Shown here piece by piece: positions 17,271-26,227 of a stretch of DNA of 35,371 nt. The DNA lies in the NCBI GenBank assembly GCA_021741245.1, contig JAIOYF010000024.1, forward strand, positions 1 to 35,371, in the 5' to 3' direction. Position 1 is the first letter of the stretch. Each line of letters starts with the position of its first letter. Source of the stretch: Paracoccaceae bacterium. Lineage in GTDB: Bacteria > Pseudomonadota > Alphaproteobacteria > Rhodobacterales > Rhodobacteraceae. The notes under the pieces are model-generated. The model made no database searches. It saw only the letters and a list, made by a program, of their open reading frames with translations, and was not told the origin of the DNA. Both the position numbers and the translations under genes were made by a program.

Positions 17271-17813
17271 TCAGTAAGAAGCGAAAAAATCTAAAAATCT
17301 GGAGAGGCTTCTTGGTTCAAGAATACTTGACATGCCCAAAATAACCGGAACGATAAAATTATACAAAAAACCAATAGAAACGTTAAAGTAAGAGTATGAC
17401 CTCTCAACTAGTGAACGCCTTAATACTCTTTTCTTTCTGTCTTCAGAAAATTTTAATTCCCACTCTTCGGGATCTTCAGAATAGCCATCGTATGGCTCCT
17501 GATCAAAACTTGGAAAGTTGGCAACAGTCACTTTCTCCCAGTTTTCATCGACTTGGGTGAGTTTCAAATGGGTCCACTTAATCAATTCGCTCGCCGACAT
17601 AGATAGAAACCTGACCATCAAATAGAATACACTAAGTTGTCCAATGATGATCAAACGATCATGGGAAACTGCAACTCTCAACCCAAAGAAATTGAACTCG
17701 TCGCTTAAAAAATTCAAGGAAGAAAAGAAAAGCAAAAGAATGCTTGCGCCAAAAAGCGCGCGGCGGGCTTTCTCTATACTTTCACTATCAATTATAAACG
17801 ATAGAAAACTCAA
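17271..17813 (-). CDS. AT-rich membrane protein of unknown function downstream of parE
   Basis: The 180-residue protein has hydrophobic segments at about 20-38, 53-72 and 141-164. Between the last two is an acidic, tryptophan-containing cytosolic loop (WEKVTVANF, EDPEEWELKF). I do not recognise a family. The start is a TTG that overlaps the parE stop (TTGA), so translation may depend on ribosomes finishing parE. Its base and codon use are much more AT-rich than its neighbours', and it is bounded on the other side by repeats. This suggests recent acquisition. No adjacent gene suggests a job. Confidence 0.65.
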   Translation of the reverse strand: MSFLSFIIDSESIEKARRALFGASILLLFFSSLNFLSDEFNFFGLRVAVSHDRLIIIGQLSVFYLMVRFLSMSASELIKWTHLKLTQVDENWEKVTVANFPSFDQEPYDGYSEDPEEWELKFSEDRKKRVLRRSLVERSYSYFNVSIGFLYNFIVPVILGMSSILEPRSLSRFLDFFASY

Positions 17814-19765
17814 ACATCCAACTCCTCCACAAACCGCGCGTTTTCCTGAATATACTGGAAGCGCAACTCCGGTTTCTTCCCCATCAGCCGCTCCACCAGA
17901 TCAGACGTATCCCCCGGCTCATCCTCATCAATCGAAACCCGGATCAGTTTCCGCGTCGCGGGGTTCATGGTGGTGTCTTTCAGGTCTTTGGCGTCCATCT
18001 CGCCCAAGCCCTTGAACCGCTGCACGTCGATCTTGCCCTTGCCGCCAAGGCCCTTGGCCAGCCACAGCTCTTTCTCGGCATCATCCGCGACATAGAGCCT
18101 GCGCGCCCCTTGGGTCAGGCGGTACAGCGGCGGGCAGGCCAGATAGAGGTGGCCCTTGTCGATCAGCGGGCGCATCTGGGTGAAGAAGAACGTCATCAAC
18201 AGGCTGGCGATATGCGCGCCATCAACATCGGCGTCGGTCATGATGATGATCTTGTCATAGCGCAGGTCATCGACATTGAACTTGGTGCCCATGCTGACAC
18301 CCAAAGCCTCGCAGATATCGCGGATTTCCGAGTTGTCGTGCAGCTTGTTGGAGGCCGCGCCCAGCACGTTCAGGATCTTGCCCTTGAGCGGCAACAGCGC
18401 CTGCGTCTCGCGTGAGCGCGCGCCCTTGGCCGACCCGCCAGCCGAGTCGCCCTCGACGATGAACAACTCTGTCCCCTCACGGTTCTTGGCGGTGCAATCG
18501 GTCAGCTTGCCGGGCAGGCGCAGCTTTTTGGTGGCCGATTTGCGGGCGGTTTCCTTTTCCATCCGGCGGCGCAGGCGTTCTTCGGCGCGCAGCACAAGAA
18601 AATCAAGGATCGCCCCCGCAGATTTCGGATCGGCCGCAAGCCAGGTGTCAAAGTGGTCGCGCACGGCCAGTTCGACATAGCGGGCAGCCTCTTCCGTGGC
18701 CAGACGGTCCTTGGTCTGGCCCACAAACTGCGGCTCGCGGATAAAGCAAGACACCAGCGCACAGCCCCCCGTCAGCAGGTCATCGCGGGTGATCTGCTCG
18801 GCCTTGCGGTTCTTGACCCGCTCGCCATAGGCGCGGATGCCTTTCAGGATCGCGGCCCAAAAGCCGCTTTCATGGGTGCCGCCCTCGGGCGTGGGCACGG
18901 TGTTGCAATAGGATTGGATGAAACCGTCGCGCGCAGGCGTCCAGTTGATCGCCCATTCGACCGAGCCGGGGACGCTGAATTTTTCCTGAAACGTCACCTT
19001 GCCGGCAAAGGGCTTGTCTGCATAGGTGGTTGATTTTGCGAGCGTATCGGTCAGGTAATCGGCCAGACCACCGGGAAAGTGGAACACGGCCTCCAGCGGC
19101 GTATCGCCATCGACTACCGCCGATTTCCAGCGGATTTCGACGCCCGAAAACAGATAGGCCTTGGAGCGGGCCATTTTCAGAATGCGATGCGGTTTGAACA
19201 GCTGGCTGCCAAAGATCTCGGGGTCGGGGTGGAAGGTTGTGGTGGTGCCGCGCCGGTTCGGGGCCGCACCAACCTTGGCGACCGGACCCTGCGGGATGCC
19301 GCGCGAAAACTCCTGCACATAAAGCTCGCGGTTCAGCGCCACTTCCACCCGCATATGGTCGGACAAGGCGTTGACCACCGAAGCCCCGACGCCATGCAAA
19401 CCGCCCGAGGTCGCATAGGCATCGCCGCCAAATTTGCCGCCCGCATGCAGGGTGCACAAGATCACCTCCAGCGCCGATTTGCCGGGGAACTTTGGGTGCG
19501 GATCAACAGGTATGCCACGACCATTGTCGCGAATGGTGATGGAATTGTCAGCGTGCAGTTCCACCTCGATGCGGGTGGCATGGCCGGCCACCGCTTCATC
19601 CATCGAATTGTCGAGAATTTCCGCCACAAGGTGATGCAGCGCCCGCTCATCGGTGCCGCCGATATACATGCCGGGGCGCTTGCGTACGGGCTCCAGCCCC
19701 TCAAGCACCTCAATGGAGCTTGCGTCATAGACAGGCGTCGCGCCGGACAGAAGGTCATTGGCCAT
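17810..19765 (-). CDS. parE: DNA topoisomerase IV subunit B
   Basis: The 651-residue type IIA topoisomerase ATPase subunit decatenates chromosomes together with ParC. The GHKL ATPase has EILDNSMDEAVAGHA with the metal-binding Asn and DNGRGIPVDPH. It also has GGLHGVGASVVNALS as the ATP lid. The TOPRIM part has EGDSAGGSAKGARSRETQ and DADVDGAHIASL, and the end has VQRFKGLGEMDAKDLKDTTM. GyrB is about 150 residues longer in proteobacteria, so the length and wording favour ParE. No ParC gene is nearby. Confidence 0.95.
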   Translation of the reverse strand: MANDLLSGATPVYDASSIEVLEGLEPVRKRPGMYIGGTDERALHHLVAEILDNSMDEAVAGHATRIEVELHADNSITIRDNGRGIPVDPHPKFPGKSALEVILCTLHAGGKFGGDAYATSGGLHGVGASVVNALSDHMRVEVALNRELYVQEFSRGIPQGPVAKVGAAPNRRGTTTTFHPDPEIFGSQLFKPHRILKMARSKAYLFSGVEIRWKSAVVDGDTPLEAVFHFPGGLADYLTDTLAKSTTYADKPFAGKVTFQEKFSVPGSVEWAINWTPARDGFIQSYCNTVPTPEGGTHESGFWAAILKGIRAYGERVKNRKAEQITRDDLLTGGCALVSCFIREPQFVGQTKDRLATEEAARYVELAVRDHFDTWLAADPKSAGAILDFLVLRAEERLRRRMEKETARKSATKKLRLPGKLTDCTAKNREGTELFIVEGDSAGGSAKGARSRETQALLPLKGKILNVLGAASNKLHDNSEIRDICEALGVSMGTKFNVDDLRYDKIIIMTDADVDGAHIASLLMTFFFTQMRPLIDKGHLYLACPPLYRLTQGARRLYVADDAEKELWLAKGLGGKGKIDVQRFKGLGEMDAKDLKDTTMNPATRKLIRVSIDEDEPGDTSDLVERLMGKKPELRFQYIQENARFVEELDV

Positions 19766-19854
19766 GGGATGCTCGATTCTTGGTTTTGCTTTTGGTGACC
19801 GCCATTAGACCACCTCAACGGCAGTGGACGCAAGATGTAGGGGTGTCTGCGGCG

Positions 19855-20286
19855 TCAAGGCGCGCTGAGAATGACCTGCATGGTCTTGAAGCTCGCCGGG
19901 GCAGAGCTGTGTTCATGCGCCACTTGCCATTTGCCGTTTTCGCGGATCAACGACCATGTCAGACGGTTCTCCATACTGCGCAGCTCTTCGCCCTGCGCCG
20001 AAAGTCCAGCATATCGCAGCGTCGCACAGAATGTGGCCCTGTCACCATCGACGCGCGACCACAGCGGCGCCACCGTGACGGCCACCTGTTCCGTGCCAAG
20101 CGAGTCAAACCACCCCTTTGCCATGGCCTCAACCGCGGCCCGCCCCCGCAGGGACCAGCTTTCCCACATATCAAAGACAAAGACATCGTCGTGATAAAGC
20201 GCCCCAAACTGCGCCACATCCTTGGACCGTACCGCCTTTGCGTAGGCATGGGCTACAGTCAGTACCTCATCTGTCGTCTGGCTCAT
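19855..20286 (-). CDS. NTF2-like / SnoaL-like protein
   Basis: The 143-residue protein has the cone-shaped NTF2-like pattern. It has an N-terminal helix (VLTVAHAYAKAVRSKDVAQFGALYHDD), then FVFDMWESWSLRGRAAVEAMAKGW, and C-terminal strands ending in WQVAHEHSSAP. Related proteins are described as ketosteroid-isomerase-like or YybH-like. The fold hosts many reactions, so none is assigned. There is no signal peptide. It stands alone, 89 bp upstream of parE on the same strand. Confidence 0.8.
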   Translation of the reverse strand: MSQTTDEVLTVAHAYAKAVRSKDVAQFGALYHDDVFVFDMWESWSLRGRAAVEAMAKGWFDSLGTEQVAVTVAPLWSRVDGDRATFCATLRYAGLSAQGEELRSMENRLTWSLIRENGKWQVAHEHSSAPASFKTMQVILSAP

Positions 20287-20528
20287 TGTGCTTGCCTTGC
20301 TGCTTCAAATCACATGGGGTCGTTCGACTGGCTCATGTCTCCCCGGTCAATTCCACAAAACACTGAGCGCTCCGGCGGGCAGGTCAACACCAACGCAGGC
20401 TTGGGCACCCTAGAGTGCCCCACTTCACCGCAGATCCCGCAAGGCGCGCCTTGGGCCCCATTCCTCTGCCCCATCTCATCTGTTTAAAAATATCCTGGGG
20501 GTGAGGGGTTTTGTTTACAAAAGCCCGA

Positions 20529-20543
20529 GGGGGCAAAGCCCCC
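20529..20543 (-). terminator. Short terminator after the GST gene
   Basis: On the minus strand, directly after the TAA at 20544, GGGGGC and GCCCCC form a 6-bp stem with a 3-nt loop, followed by TCGGGCTTTTG. This resembles a compact intrinsic terminator with a short T-run. Confidence 0.5.
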
Positions 20544-21200
20544 TTATTCCGGTTCCGCCATACGCTTGGCCCAAATCTCTTGAAACGCGGGCCGTGCCTG
20601 ACAGGCGGCCATCCACCGTGCCACATTGGGAAATGCTTCCAACAATGGGCCATAGGATTGGCCATAGCGCAGGCATTCCTCTACCATGATATCAGCCACG
20701 GAAAAGCGGTCCATCAGCCAATCACGCCCGGCCAGATGCCCCTCAAGCCGCGCAAGAGGTCGCGCAAGTTTTTCAGCCGCAACCCGCATGATCCCCTCAC
20801 CCGTCGGGGTATTGGCCAGACCGTCCCGCGCGGTGTAAAGGATTTCAATGGCATAGGGCTCCACTGCCGTTGCTGCAAAAAGCGCCCATTGTTCCATCAC
20901 CGAGGCGTCGTCATCCGAGGCGGGGCCAAGTTTGCCGCCAAATTTGCGCGCAATGTGCAGGCAGATGGCAAGGCTTTCTGACAACACAAGCGCCCCGTCC
21001 CGCATCGCGGGCACCTGTCCCAAAGGGTTAACGGCCAGAAAATCTGCCATCGCCGTGTTCAGGGGCGCGCCGGGGGCATGTGGGTCAGCCAACCGATAGG
21101 CTTGGGTGACGGGCACATGGGTGAAGGGGGTCCCGCTTTCCGCCAGCAGCCACAGGGGACGGATCGCGCGGGAACGGTAAACGCCATAGATGGTCAGCAT
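20544..21200 (-). CDS. Glutathione S-transferase family protein
   Basis: The 218-residue two-domain protein has a thioredoxin-like N-terminal domain starting MLTIYGVYRSRAIRPLWLL. The cis-proline segment is NPLGQVPAM and the gamma-glutamyl contact LSESLAICLHIA, which binds glutathione. The helical C-terminal domain has DWLMDRFSVADIMV, the conserved N-capping/hydrophobic-staple region. The substrate is unknown. The ATG at 21200 was chosen because the thioredoxin strand begins there and an AAGGA element precedes it. An upstream in-frame start at 21281 would add 27 unrelated residues. Confidence 0.9.
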   Translation of the reverse strand: MLTIYGVYRSRAIRPLWLLAESGTPFTHVPVTQAYRLADPHAPGAPLNTAMADFLAVNPLGQVPAMRDGALVLSESLAICLHIARKFGGKLGPASDDDASVMEQWALFAATAVEPYAIEILYTARDGLANTPTGEGIMRVAAEKLARPLARLEGHLAGRDWLMDRFSVADIMVEECLRYGQSYGPLLEAFPNVARWMAACQARPAFQEIWAKRMAEPE

Positions 21201-21400
21201 CGGCTCGGGTCCTTTTGGGGGTGTCAATCTATTGTTTTGCCAACGTGAGGCGGCGTCTGCGGTGGAGACAGCCGGAATCACAGCAGCGACACTACCATAA
21301 GGTGTGATTTTCCTGACTTGATCAAGCAGGGGTTTGCGGCCATCGTTAGAGCACTTACAGCTTCGTTTTTGCCATAGAACCTTTTTATTTGGATAGCATC

Positions 21401-21793
21401 ATGTCAGTCATTGTGACGATGAGCCTCGCTTTTATTGCATCAATTTTCTATGTCGGCGCGGCTTTGTTCCTAAAGCAATGGTCAAGTTTTCCACCTGTGC
21501 TGGCGGTTCTTGGGATCACGGTTTGCTTGGCACTTGCCTGTGTGGCCGAAATCCTTGTCCTGCAACGCGCCCGCTTTGCCGAAGTGGTCATTTTGATCAT
21601 CACTCTGGAGGTTGGGGTTGCCGTGGTCTTGTCGCATTTTGCCTTTGGCGAAGCGTATAGCCTGCGCGATTTGACCGGGATTGCCTTGCTGGCGATCGGG
21701 GCGGGTGTGCTGCTGTGGCAGCCGACGAAAGAGGCCTCTCTTTTGCCGGTGAATACGGCTGTCGCCAGTTCGGATCTGACCGAAATCATCTGA
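21401..21793 (+). CDS. Small four-helix membrane protein (SMR/EamA-like)
   Basis: The 130-residue protein is almost wholly hydrophobic with four predicted spans. They are around MSLAFIASIFYVGAALFL, VLAVLGITVCLALACVAEIL, VVILIITLEVGVAVVLSHF and TGIALLAIGAGVLLW. The Glu in the third span and the overall size recall small multidrug resistance or half-EamA transporters. From memory, some Rhodobacteraceae homologues are annotated '5-aminolevulinate synthase', which the sequence does not support. A TTG at 21389 would add four residues. It is followed 84 bp later by a MATE exporter on the same strand. Confidence 0.75.
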   Translation: MSVIVTMSLAFIASIFYVGAALFLKQWSSFPPVLAVLGITVCLALACVAEILVLQRARFAEVVILIITLEVGVAVVLSHFAFGEAYSLRDLTGIALLAIGAGVLLWQPTKEASLLPVNTAVASSDLTEII

Positions 21794-21877
21794 ACGCCCC
21801 GATCTGTGATCTGCCTGCCCGACATACGCCTTCCTCGCTGCCTTGCCCGGAGAGCGCGCCCGATATAAGGCAGGGCC

Positions 21878-23257
21878 ATGACCACGATTGCACATCGCCA
21901 AGATCAAAGAACGCCGCTTACTGCGGTGTCCCATGCCCGTGCCATTTTGGCTTTGGGCCTGCCGCTCGTGGGCAGCCATCTGGCGCAATTTGGGCTGCAT
22001 GTCACCGATACGATCATGTTGGGCTGGTATGGAGTTCTGCCCCTGGCGGCGGGCGTTTTGGGGGCATCGAGTTTCTTTGTGATTTTCATCCTTGGGTCAG
22101 GCTTTGCCAAAGCGGTGATGCCGATGGTCGCTGGCGCCCAAGGTCGCGAGGATGAGACGCAGGTGCGCCGGGTGACCCGGATGGGGCTTTGGCTGTCCGT
22201 TCTGTTTGGGGTGATCTGCTATCCGGTGTTTTGGTGGTCAGAAAGCCTGTTGCTGCTTTTGGGCCAGAAGCCCGAGGTCGCAGCCATGGCACGCGAGTAT
22301 CTGCGTCTGATCGGCCTTGGGATGATCCCTGCCTTGCTGGTGATGGTGCTGAAAAGCTATCTCGCGGCGCTGGAGCGCACGCAGGTTGTCTTGTGGGTGA
22401 CCGTTGCGGCGGTCCCGTTGAACGCGGCCCTCAATTGGGCGCTGATCTTTGGCAATTGGGGTGCGCCCGAATGGGGTGTGGCGGGGTCGGCCATTGCCAC
22501 CTTGGTCGTGCAGATTGTCTCGCTGGTTGTCTTGTGCCTTTATGCCGGGCTTTTGCCGGATTTGCGCAAGTATCAGTTGTTCATTCGCTTTTGGCGGCCA
22601 GATTGGCAGGCCTTTGTCGATGTGTTTCGCCTTGGCTGGCCGATTGGTCTGACGGGTCTGGCCGAAGGCGGCTTGTTTCAGGCCAGTGCCCTGATGATGG
22701 GGTGGATCGGCACGGTGGAACTTGCCGCCCATGGCATCGCGCTGGAAATTACGGCCCTGACCTTCATGGTGCACGTGGGGTTGTCAAATGCGGTGACGGT
22801 GCGCACGGGGCGATTGTCGGGCGCGGGCGATTTTGTGGGGGTGCGGCTGGGGGCCAAGGTCGGGATCGCGATGTCGGTTCTCTTTGCGGCGGTGACCATG
22901 GGTCTGTTTTTGGCGCTTCCCGTTCCCATGATCTCGATCTTTATCGATGAGGCAGAACCCCAGCGGGCCGTCATCATTGCGACCGGAACCGCGCTTTTGG
23001 TCTGTGCTGCGATCTTTCAATTTGCCGACAGCATGCAGGTGATGGCCTTGGGCCTTTTGGCTGGGGTGCAAGACACGCGTGTGCCGATGTGGCTGGCGGG
23101 CTTCAGCTATTGGATTATCGGTTTTCCGGCGAGCTATACCTTGGCCTTCGTCTTGGGCTATGGGGCCATTGGCCTGTGGCTGGGCCTTGTGGTCGGTTTG
23201 GCCGCCGCCGCCGTCAGTCTGATGTGGCGGTTCTGGGTGCGGCTGCCCAAGGCCTGA
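21878..23257 (+). CDS. MATE family efflux transporter
   Basis: This 459-residue protein has about 12 membrane spans in two pseudo-symmetric halves, beginning with LALGLPLVGSHLAQFGLHVTD. That matches the MATE N-terminal phrase PLxxxxLxxxxxxxxDTxMLG, and it continues with TIMLGWYGVLPLAAGVLG. The second half has GWPIGLTGLAEGGLFQASALMM and GVQDTRVPMW. MATE proteins export cationic drugs or metabolites using Na+ or H+ gradients. The substrate is not predictable. It has a plausible promoter-sized gap upstream. Confidence 0.93.
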   Translation: MTTIAHRQDQRTPLTAVSHARAILALGLPLVGSHLAQFGLHVTDTIMLGWYGVLPLAAGVLGASSFFVIFILGSGFAKAVMPMVAGAQGREDETQVRRVTRMGLWLSVLFGVICYPVFWWSESLLLLLGQKPEVAAMAREYLRLIGLGMIPALLVMVLKSYLAALERTQVVLWVTVAAVPLNAALNWALIFGNWGAPEWGVAGSAIATLVVQIVSLVVLCLYAGLLPDLRKYQLFIRFWRPDWQAFVDVFRLGWPIGLTGLAEGGLFQASALMMGWIGTVELAAHGIALEITALTFMVHVGLSNAVTVRTGRLSGAGDFVGVRLGAKVGIAMSVLFAAVTMGLFLALPVPMISIFIDEAEPQRAVIIATGTALLVCAAIFQFADSMQVMALGLLAGVQDTRVPMWLAGFSYWIIGFPASYTLAFVLGYGAIGLWLGLVVGLAAAAVSLMWRFWVRLPKA

Positions 23258-23367
23258 GCCTGCGGCGTTATGGTCAGATGGTTCTTTCAAAGGCCACAGA
23301 CCGATTGGTGGCTTGAGGGCAGGGGGCGCGCGCGCTATTTGGGCTGCAATCGCAAAGGATACCGCCA

Positions 23368-24669
23368 ATGCCCATGTTCCTCTCTAGCCGTGATGCCGAT
23401 TTCGAGGCCCGTTTTGCCGCCCTGTTGGGCATGAAGCGCGAAGAGGCCGAGGATGTGGATGCCATTGTAGCGGGCATCATCGCGGATGTGCGGATGCGTG
23501 GTGACGATGCGGTGCTGGAGTTGACCGCGCGGTTTGACCGATTGACGCTAAGGGCCGAAGACCTTGCCTTTTCGCCGGAACAGATCGCGACCGAAATTGC
23601 CAAGGTCAGCCCAGAGGACCGCGCCGCCTTGGAACTGGCGGCAGAGCGGATCCGGGCCTATCACGCCCGGCAACGCCCCGAAGATGCCAGTTGGACCGAT
23701 GCGGCGGGGGCCACACTTGGCTGGCGCTGGACGCCCGTTTCGGCGGCGGGCCTTTATGTGCCGGGGGGGCTGGCCTCTTATCCCTCCAGCGTGTTGATGA
23801 ATGCTATCCCGGCCAAGGTGGCGGGGGTGGAACGGCTGGTGATCGCCTGTCCGACACCGGGTGGCGTGGTCAACCCCTTGGTTTTGCTGGCCGCCCAGAT
23901 TGCGGGGGTTGATACCGTGTACCGCATGGGCGGTGCGCAGGCGATTGCAGCACTTGCCTATGGCACGGCCACGGTGCAGCCCGTGGACAAGATCACAGGG
24001 CCGGGCAATGCCTTTGTGGCGGCGGCCAAACGGCGGGTGTTCGGGCGGGTTGGCATCGACATGATCGCAGGCCCGTCAGAGATTTTGGTGATTGCTGATG
24101 CAGGAAATGACCCCGATTGGATCGCGCTTGACCTGTTGTCACAGGCCGAACATGACGAAAGCGCGCAATCAATCTTGATCACCACGGATGCGGCGCTTGG
24201 TGCGGCTGTGGCGGCGGCGGTCGAGGCCCGGCTGGAAACGCTGGAGCGTCGCGCCATTGCGGGCGCAAGTTGGCGCGACAACGGTGCCGTGATCGTGGTC
24301 GAAACCCTTGATCAGGCGGCGGCCCTTGCCAATCGCATCGCCCCCGAACACCTTGAGATCATGGTGGAGGATGCCGAGGCGCTGGCCGCCAAAATTCCGC
24401 ATGCCGGGGCAATTTTCCTTGGTCCTTGGACGCCCGAGGCGATTGGCGATTATATTGGCGGTCCCAATCACGTGTTGCCAACCGCCCGCTCGGCCCGGTT
24501 CTCCAGCGGTTTGAATGTTCTGGATTTCATGAAGCGCACCACGATGGCCCGCATGACCCCCGAGGCGCTCAAGGCCATCGGCCCCAGTGCCGAACGCCTG
24601 GCAATCAGCGAAAGCCTTGAGGCGCATGGTCTGAGTGTGCGCGCCCGGCTGGATCGGCTGAACGGCTAG
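23368..24669 (+). CDS. hisD: Histidinol dehydrogenase
   Basis: The 433-residue enzyme oxidises L-histidinol to L-histidine with two NAD+, the last two steps of histidine synthesis. The sequence has GLYVPGGLASYPSSVLMNAIPAKVAG near 130-155, GPGNAFVAAAKR and DMIAGPSEIL. The zinc and catalytic region QAEHDESAQS and IAPEHLEIM provide the conserved Glu-His pairs. AAAGG-type RBS (AAAGGATACC) precedes the ATG. It leads a unit with a UPF0262 gene and a phosphatase gene, which I recognise as a recurring alphaproteobacterial order. Confidence 0.97.
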   Translation: MPMFLSSRDADFEARFAALLGMKREEAEDVDAIVAGIIADVRMRGDDAVLELTARFDRLTLRAEDLAFSPEQIATEIAKVSPEDRAALELAAERIRAYHARQRPEDASWTDAAGATLGWRWTPVSAAGLYVPGGLASYPSSVLMNAIPAKVAGVERLVIACPTPGGVVNPLVLLAAQIAGVDTVYRMGGAQAIAALAYGTATVQPVDKITGPGNAFVAAAKRRVFGRVGIDMIAGPSEILVIADAGNDPDWIALDLLSQAEHDESAQSILITTDAALGAAVAAAVEARLETLERRAIAGASWRDNGAVIVVETLDQAAALANRIAPEHLEIMVEDAEALAAKIPHAGAIFLGPWTPEAIGDYIGGPNHVLPTARSARFSSGLNVLDFMKRTTMARMTPEALKAIGPSAERLAISESLEAHGLSVRARLDRLNG

Positions 24670-24767
24670 TCGATTCCCGTGCTTTGCGCGGGGAAGAAGC
24701 CCAATCGCGCTTGCACCATGCGGCCCAGTCGGGCATCACGGTCAGGTTACCGTGTAAGGCCCAGCCC

Positions 24768-25247
24768 ATGACGAACCGCATTTGCCATATCGAGATCGAC
24801 GAGAAAGGTCTCGTCCGTCCGACGCCCGAGATCGAACAAGAACGCCGCGTGGCGATTTTTGATCTGTTGGAGGAAAACTCCTTTGCCTTGCCCAAGCGTG
24901 AGGATCGCGCCGTGCCGTCAGGCCCCTATCGCCTTGGGCTTGCGATCCGCGAGGGGCGTTTGGTGTTTGAAATTGCCACGGAAGATACCGTCAAGATCGG
25001 CGAATTTCACCTGAGCCTTGGGCCATTCCGGCAGGTGGTGAAAGACTATTTCCAGATTTGCGAAAGCTATTTCGAGGCCGTCAAACGCCTGCCCCCCAGT
25101 CAGATCGAGGCCATTGATATGGCGCGCCGGGGTATCCACAACGAAGGGGCGCGCGTGTTGCAAGAACGGCTGGAAGGCAAGGCCGAGGTCGATACCGATA
25201 CCGCCCGCCGCCTGTTTACCCTGATTTGCGTTTTGCACTGGGGGTAA
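24768..25247 (+). CDS. UPF0262 family protein
   Basis: The 159-residue protein starts MTNRICHIEIDEKGLVRPTPE and contains EENSFALPKRED, GPYRLGLAIREGRLVFEI and FHLSLGPFRQVVKDYFQICESYF. All are hallmarks of UPF0262, an alphaproteobacterial family of unknown role. It is cytosolic with no membrane segment. The ATG at 24768 fits the usual N-terminus. An upstream in-frame ATG at 24684 would add 28 unrelated residues. It lies about 100 bp after hisD and 2 nt before the phosphatase gene. Confidence 0.92.
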   Translation: MTNRICHIEIDEKGLVRPTPEIEQERRVAIFDLLEENSFALPKREDRAVPSGPYRLGLAIREGRLVFEIATEDTVKIGEFHLSLGPFRQVVKDYFQICESYFEAVKRLPPSQIEAIDMARRGIHNEGARVLQERLEGKAEVDTDTARRLFTLICVLHWG

Positions 25248-25249
25248 GC

Positions 25250-25705
25250 TTGGCCGACTTTCCCCAGTCAGTCTTGTTTTGTTGCGATCATAACGCCGTG
25301 CGGTCGCCCATGGCCGAAGGCTTGATGAAAAAGATGTATGGCCAAAGGGCCTATGTGCAATCTGCCGGGGTCAAGAATGACATGGAGATTGATGGATTTT
25401 CGGTCGCTGTGTGCAATGAGTTGGGAATAGAGTTGTCGCGCCACCGTTCGCGCTCGTTTGATGAAATGCAACAATGGGGCGATGATCTGAGCCAGTTTGA
25501 CCTGATCGTGGCGCTGTCGCCGGCCTCACAGCGCATGGCGCTGGAACTGACCCGGCATTACCATCTGGACATCGAGTATTGGCCGATCCTTGACCCGACC
25601 GGTCTTGGCGAAAGCCGCGATGCAAAGCTTGCCTCCTACCGTCAGGCCCGCGATCAGATCCGCGACCGGATGCTGGTGCGTTTTGGGCCGCCGTCGGAGC
25701 CATAG
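25250..25705 (+). CDS. Low-molecular-weight protein-tyrosine-phosphatase-like / arsenate-reductase-like protein
   Basis: The protein of about 151 residues has the P-loop CDHNAVRSPMAEGL near its N-terminus, matching CX5R-S of LMW phosphatases. It later has WPILDPTG, providing the general-acid Asp in the DP loop. I chose the TTG at 25250 because a GGGGG element lies 5 nt upstream and the resulting start (MADFPQSVLFCCD) places the P-loop at the usual depth. Earlier in-frame starts would overlap the UPF0262 gene. The substrate, a phosphoprotein or arsenate, is open. The link with hisD and UPF0262 suggests a housekeeping role. Confidence 0.87.
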   Translation: MADFPQSVLFCCDHNAVRSPMAEGLMKKMYGQRAYVQSAGVKNDMEIDGFSVAVCNELGIELSRHRSRSFDEMQQWGDDLSQFDLIVALSPASQRMALELTRHYHLDIEYWPILDPTGLGESRDAKLASYRQARDQIRDRMLVRFGPPSEP

Positions 25706-25764
25706 GCCGTCATAGCCCAAGTGGGGGCAATTCAAAGGCTTTGGGGGGGCCTCGTCTTGTCGCT

Positions 25765-25793
25765 TTGACACGGCGCGCCAGTTCTGCATGATG
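25765..25793 (+). promoter_or_regulatory. Candidate sigma-70 promoter for the NTF2-GNAT-nitrilase unit
   Basis: A perfect TTGACA at 25765-25770 is followed after 17 bp by ATGATG at 25788-25793. It lies 30 bp upstream of the ATG at 25823. The -10 is a partial match. Confidence 0.35.
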
Positions 25794-25822
25794 GCGGCGC
25801 ACCCCGAACCCAAAGGCCCGCC

Positions 25823-26227
25823 ATGACAGACGCCCGCGCCACGATCACCGCCTATTACGCTGCGTTTAACGCCGGAGAGGCCGCTGGAATGCTGGCCTGC
25901 GTCACCGATGATATCGAGCACCGGGTGAATGAGGGGGGCATCCGCCATGGCCGCGAAAAATTCGCAGAGTTCTGTTCGCATATGGGCGTCAGTTATCGCG
26001 AAGACCTGCGTGACATCGAGATTTTCGTCAATGATGCGGGCACGCGGGGGGCTGCGGAATTTGTGGTGCATGGGGAATACCTGAAAACCGATCCCGGCCT
26101 GCCCGAGGCAAAAGGTCAACGTTATATCCTTCCCGCCGGATCATTCTTTGATCTGCGTGACGGCAAGATTTCCCGGGTGACCACATTCTACAATCTGAAC
26201 GACTGGATCGCACAGGTGAGTGCGTGA
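25823..26227 (+). CDS. NTF2-like / ketosteroid-isomerase-related protein
   Basis: The 134-residue single-domain protein begins ARATITAYYAAFNAGEAAGMLAC, then DIEHRVNEGGIRHGREKFAEFC, and ends GKISRVTTFYNLNDWIAQV. This is the helix-strand order of SnoaL-like NTF2 folds. The stop overlaps the GTG of the following GNAT gene (GTGA), so it is co-translated with GNAT and nitrilase genes. It may act on the same metabolite, but no reaction can be assigned. Confidence 0.85.
   Translation: MTDARATITAYYAAFNAGEAAGMLACVTDDIEHRVNEGGIRHGREKFAEFCSHMGVSYREDLRDIEIFVNDAGTRGAAEFVVHGEYLKTDPGLPEAKGQRYILPAGSFFDLRDGKISRVTTFYNLNDWIAQVSA

Noticed and set aside
16149-17277. Overlapping ORFs of 80-250 codons on both strands
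   Set aside because: They are translations of palindromes and GC-rich repeats, giving phrases such as VHWTVF and NSPLDCF. They have no RBS and no protein-like structure.
17810-19765. DNA gyrase subunit B
   Set aside because: 651 residues and the TTMNPATRKL-type ending fit ParE. GyrB would be about 800 residues with a DNA-binding insert.
21319-21328. FNR-type box (TTGATCAA) before the small membrane protein gene
   Set aside because: FNR sites are TTGAT-N4-ATCAA. Here the half-sites abut with no spacer, so it is only a short palindrome.
21401-21793. 5-aminolevulinate synthase
   Set aside because: The label circulates for homologues, but this is a 130-residue four-span membrane protein with no PLP-enzyme motifs.
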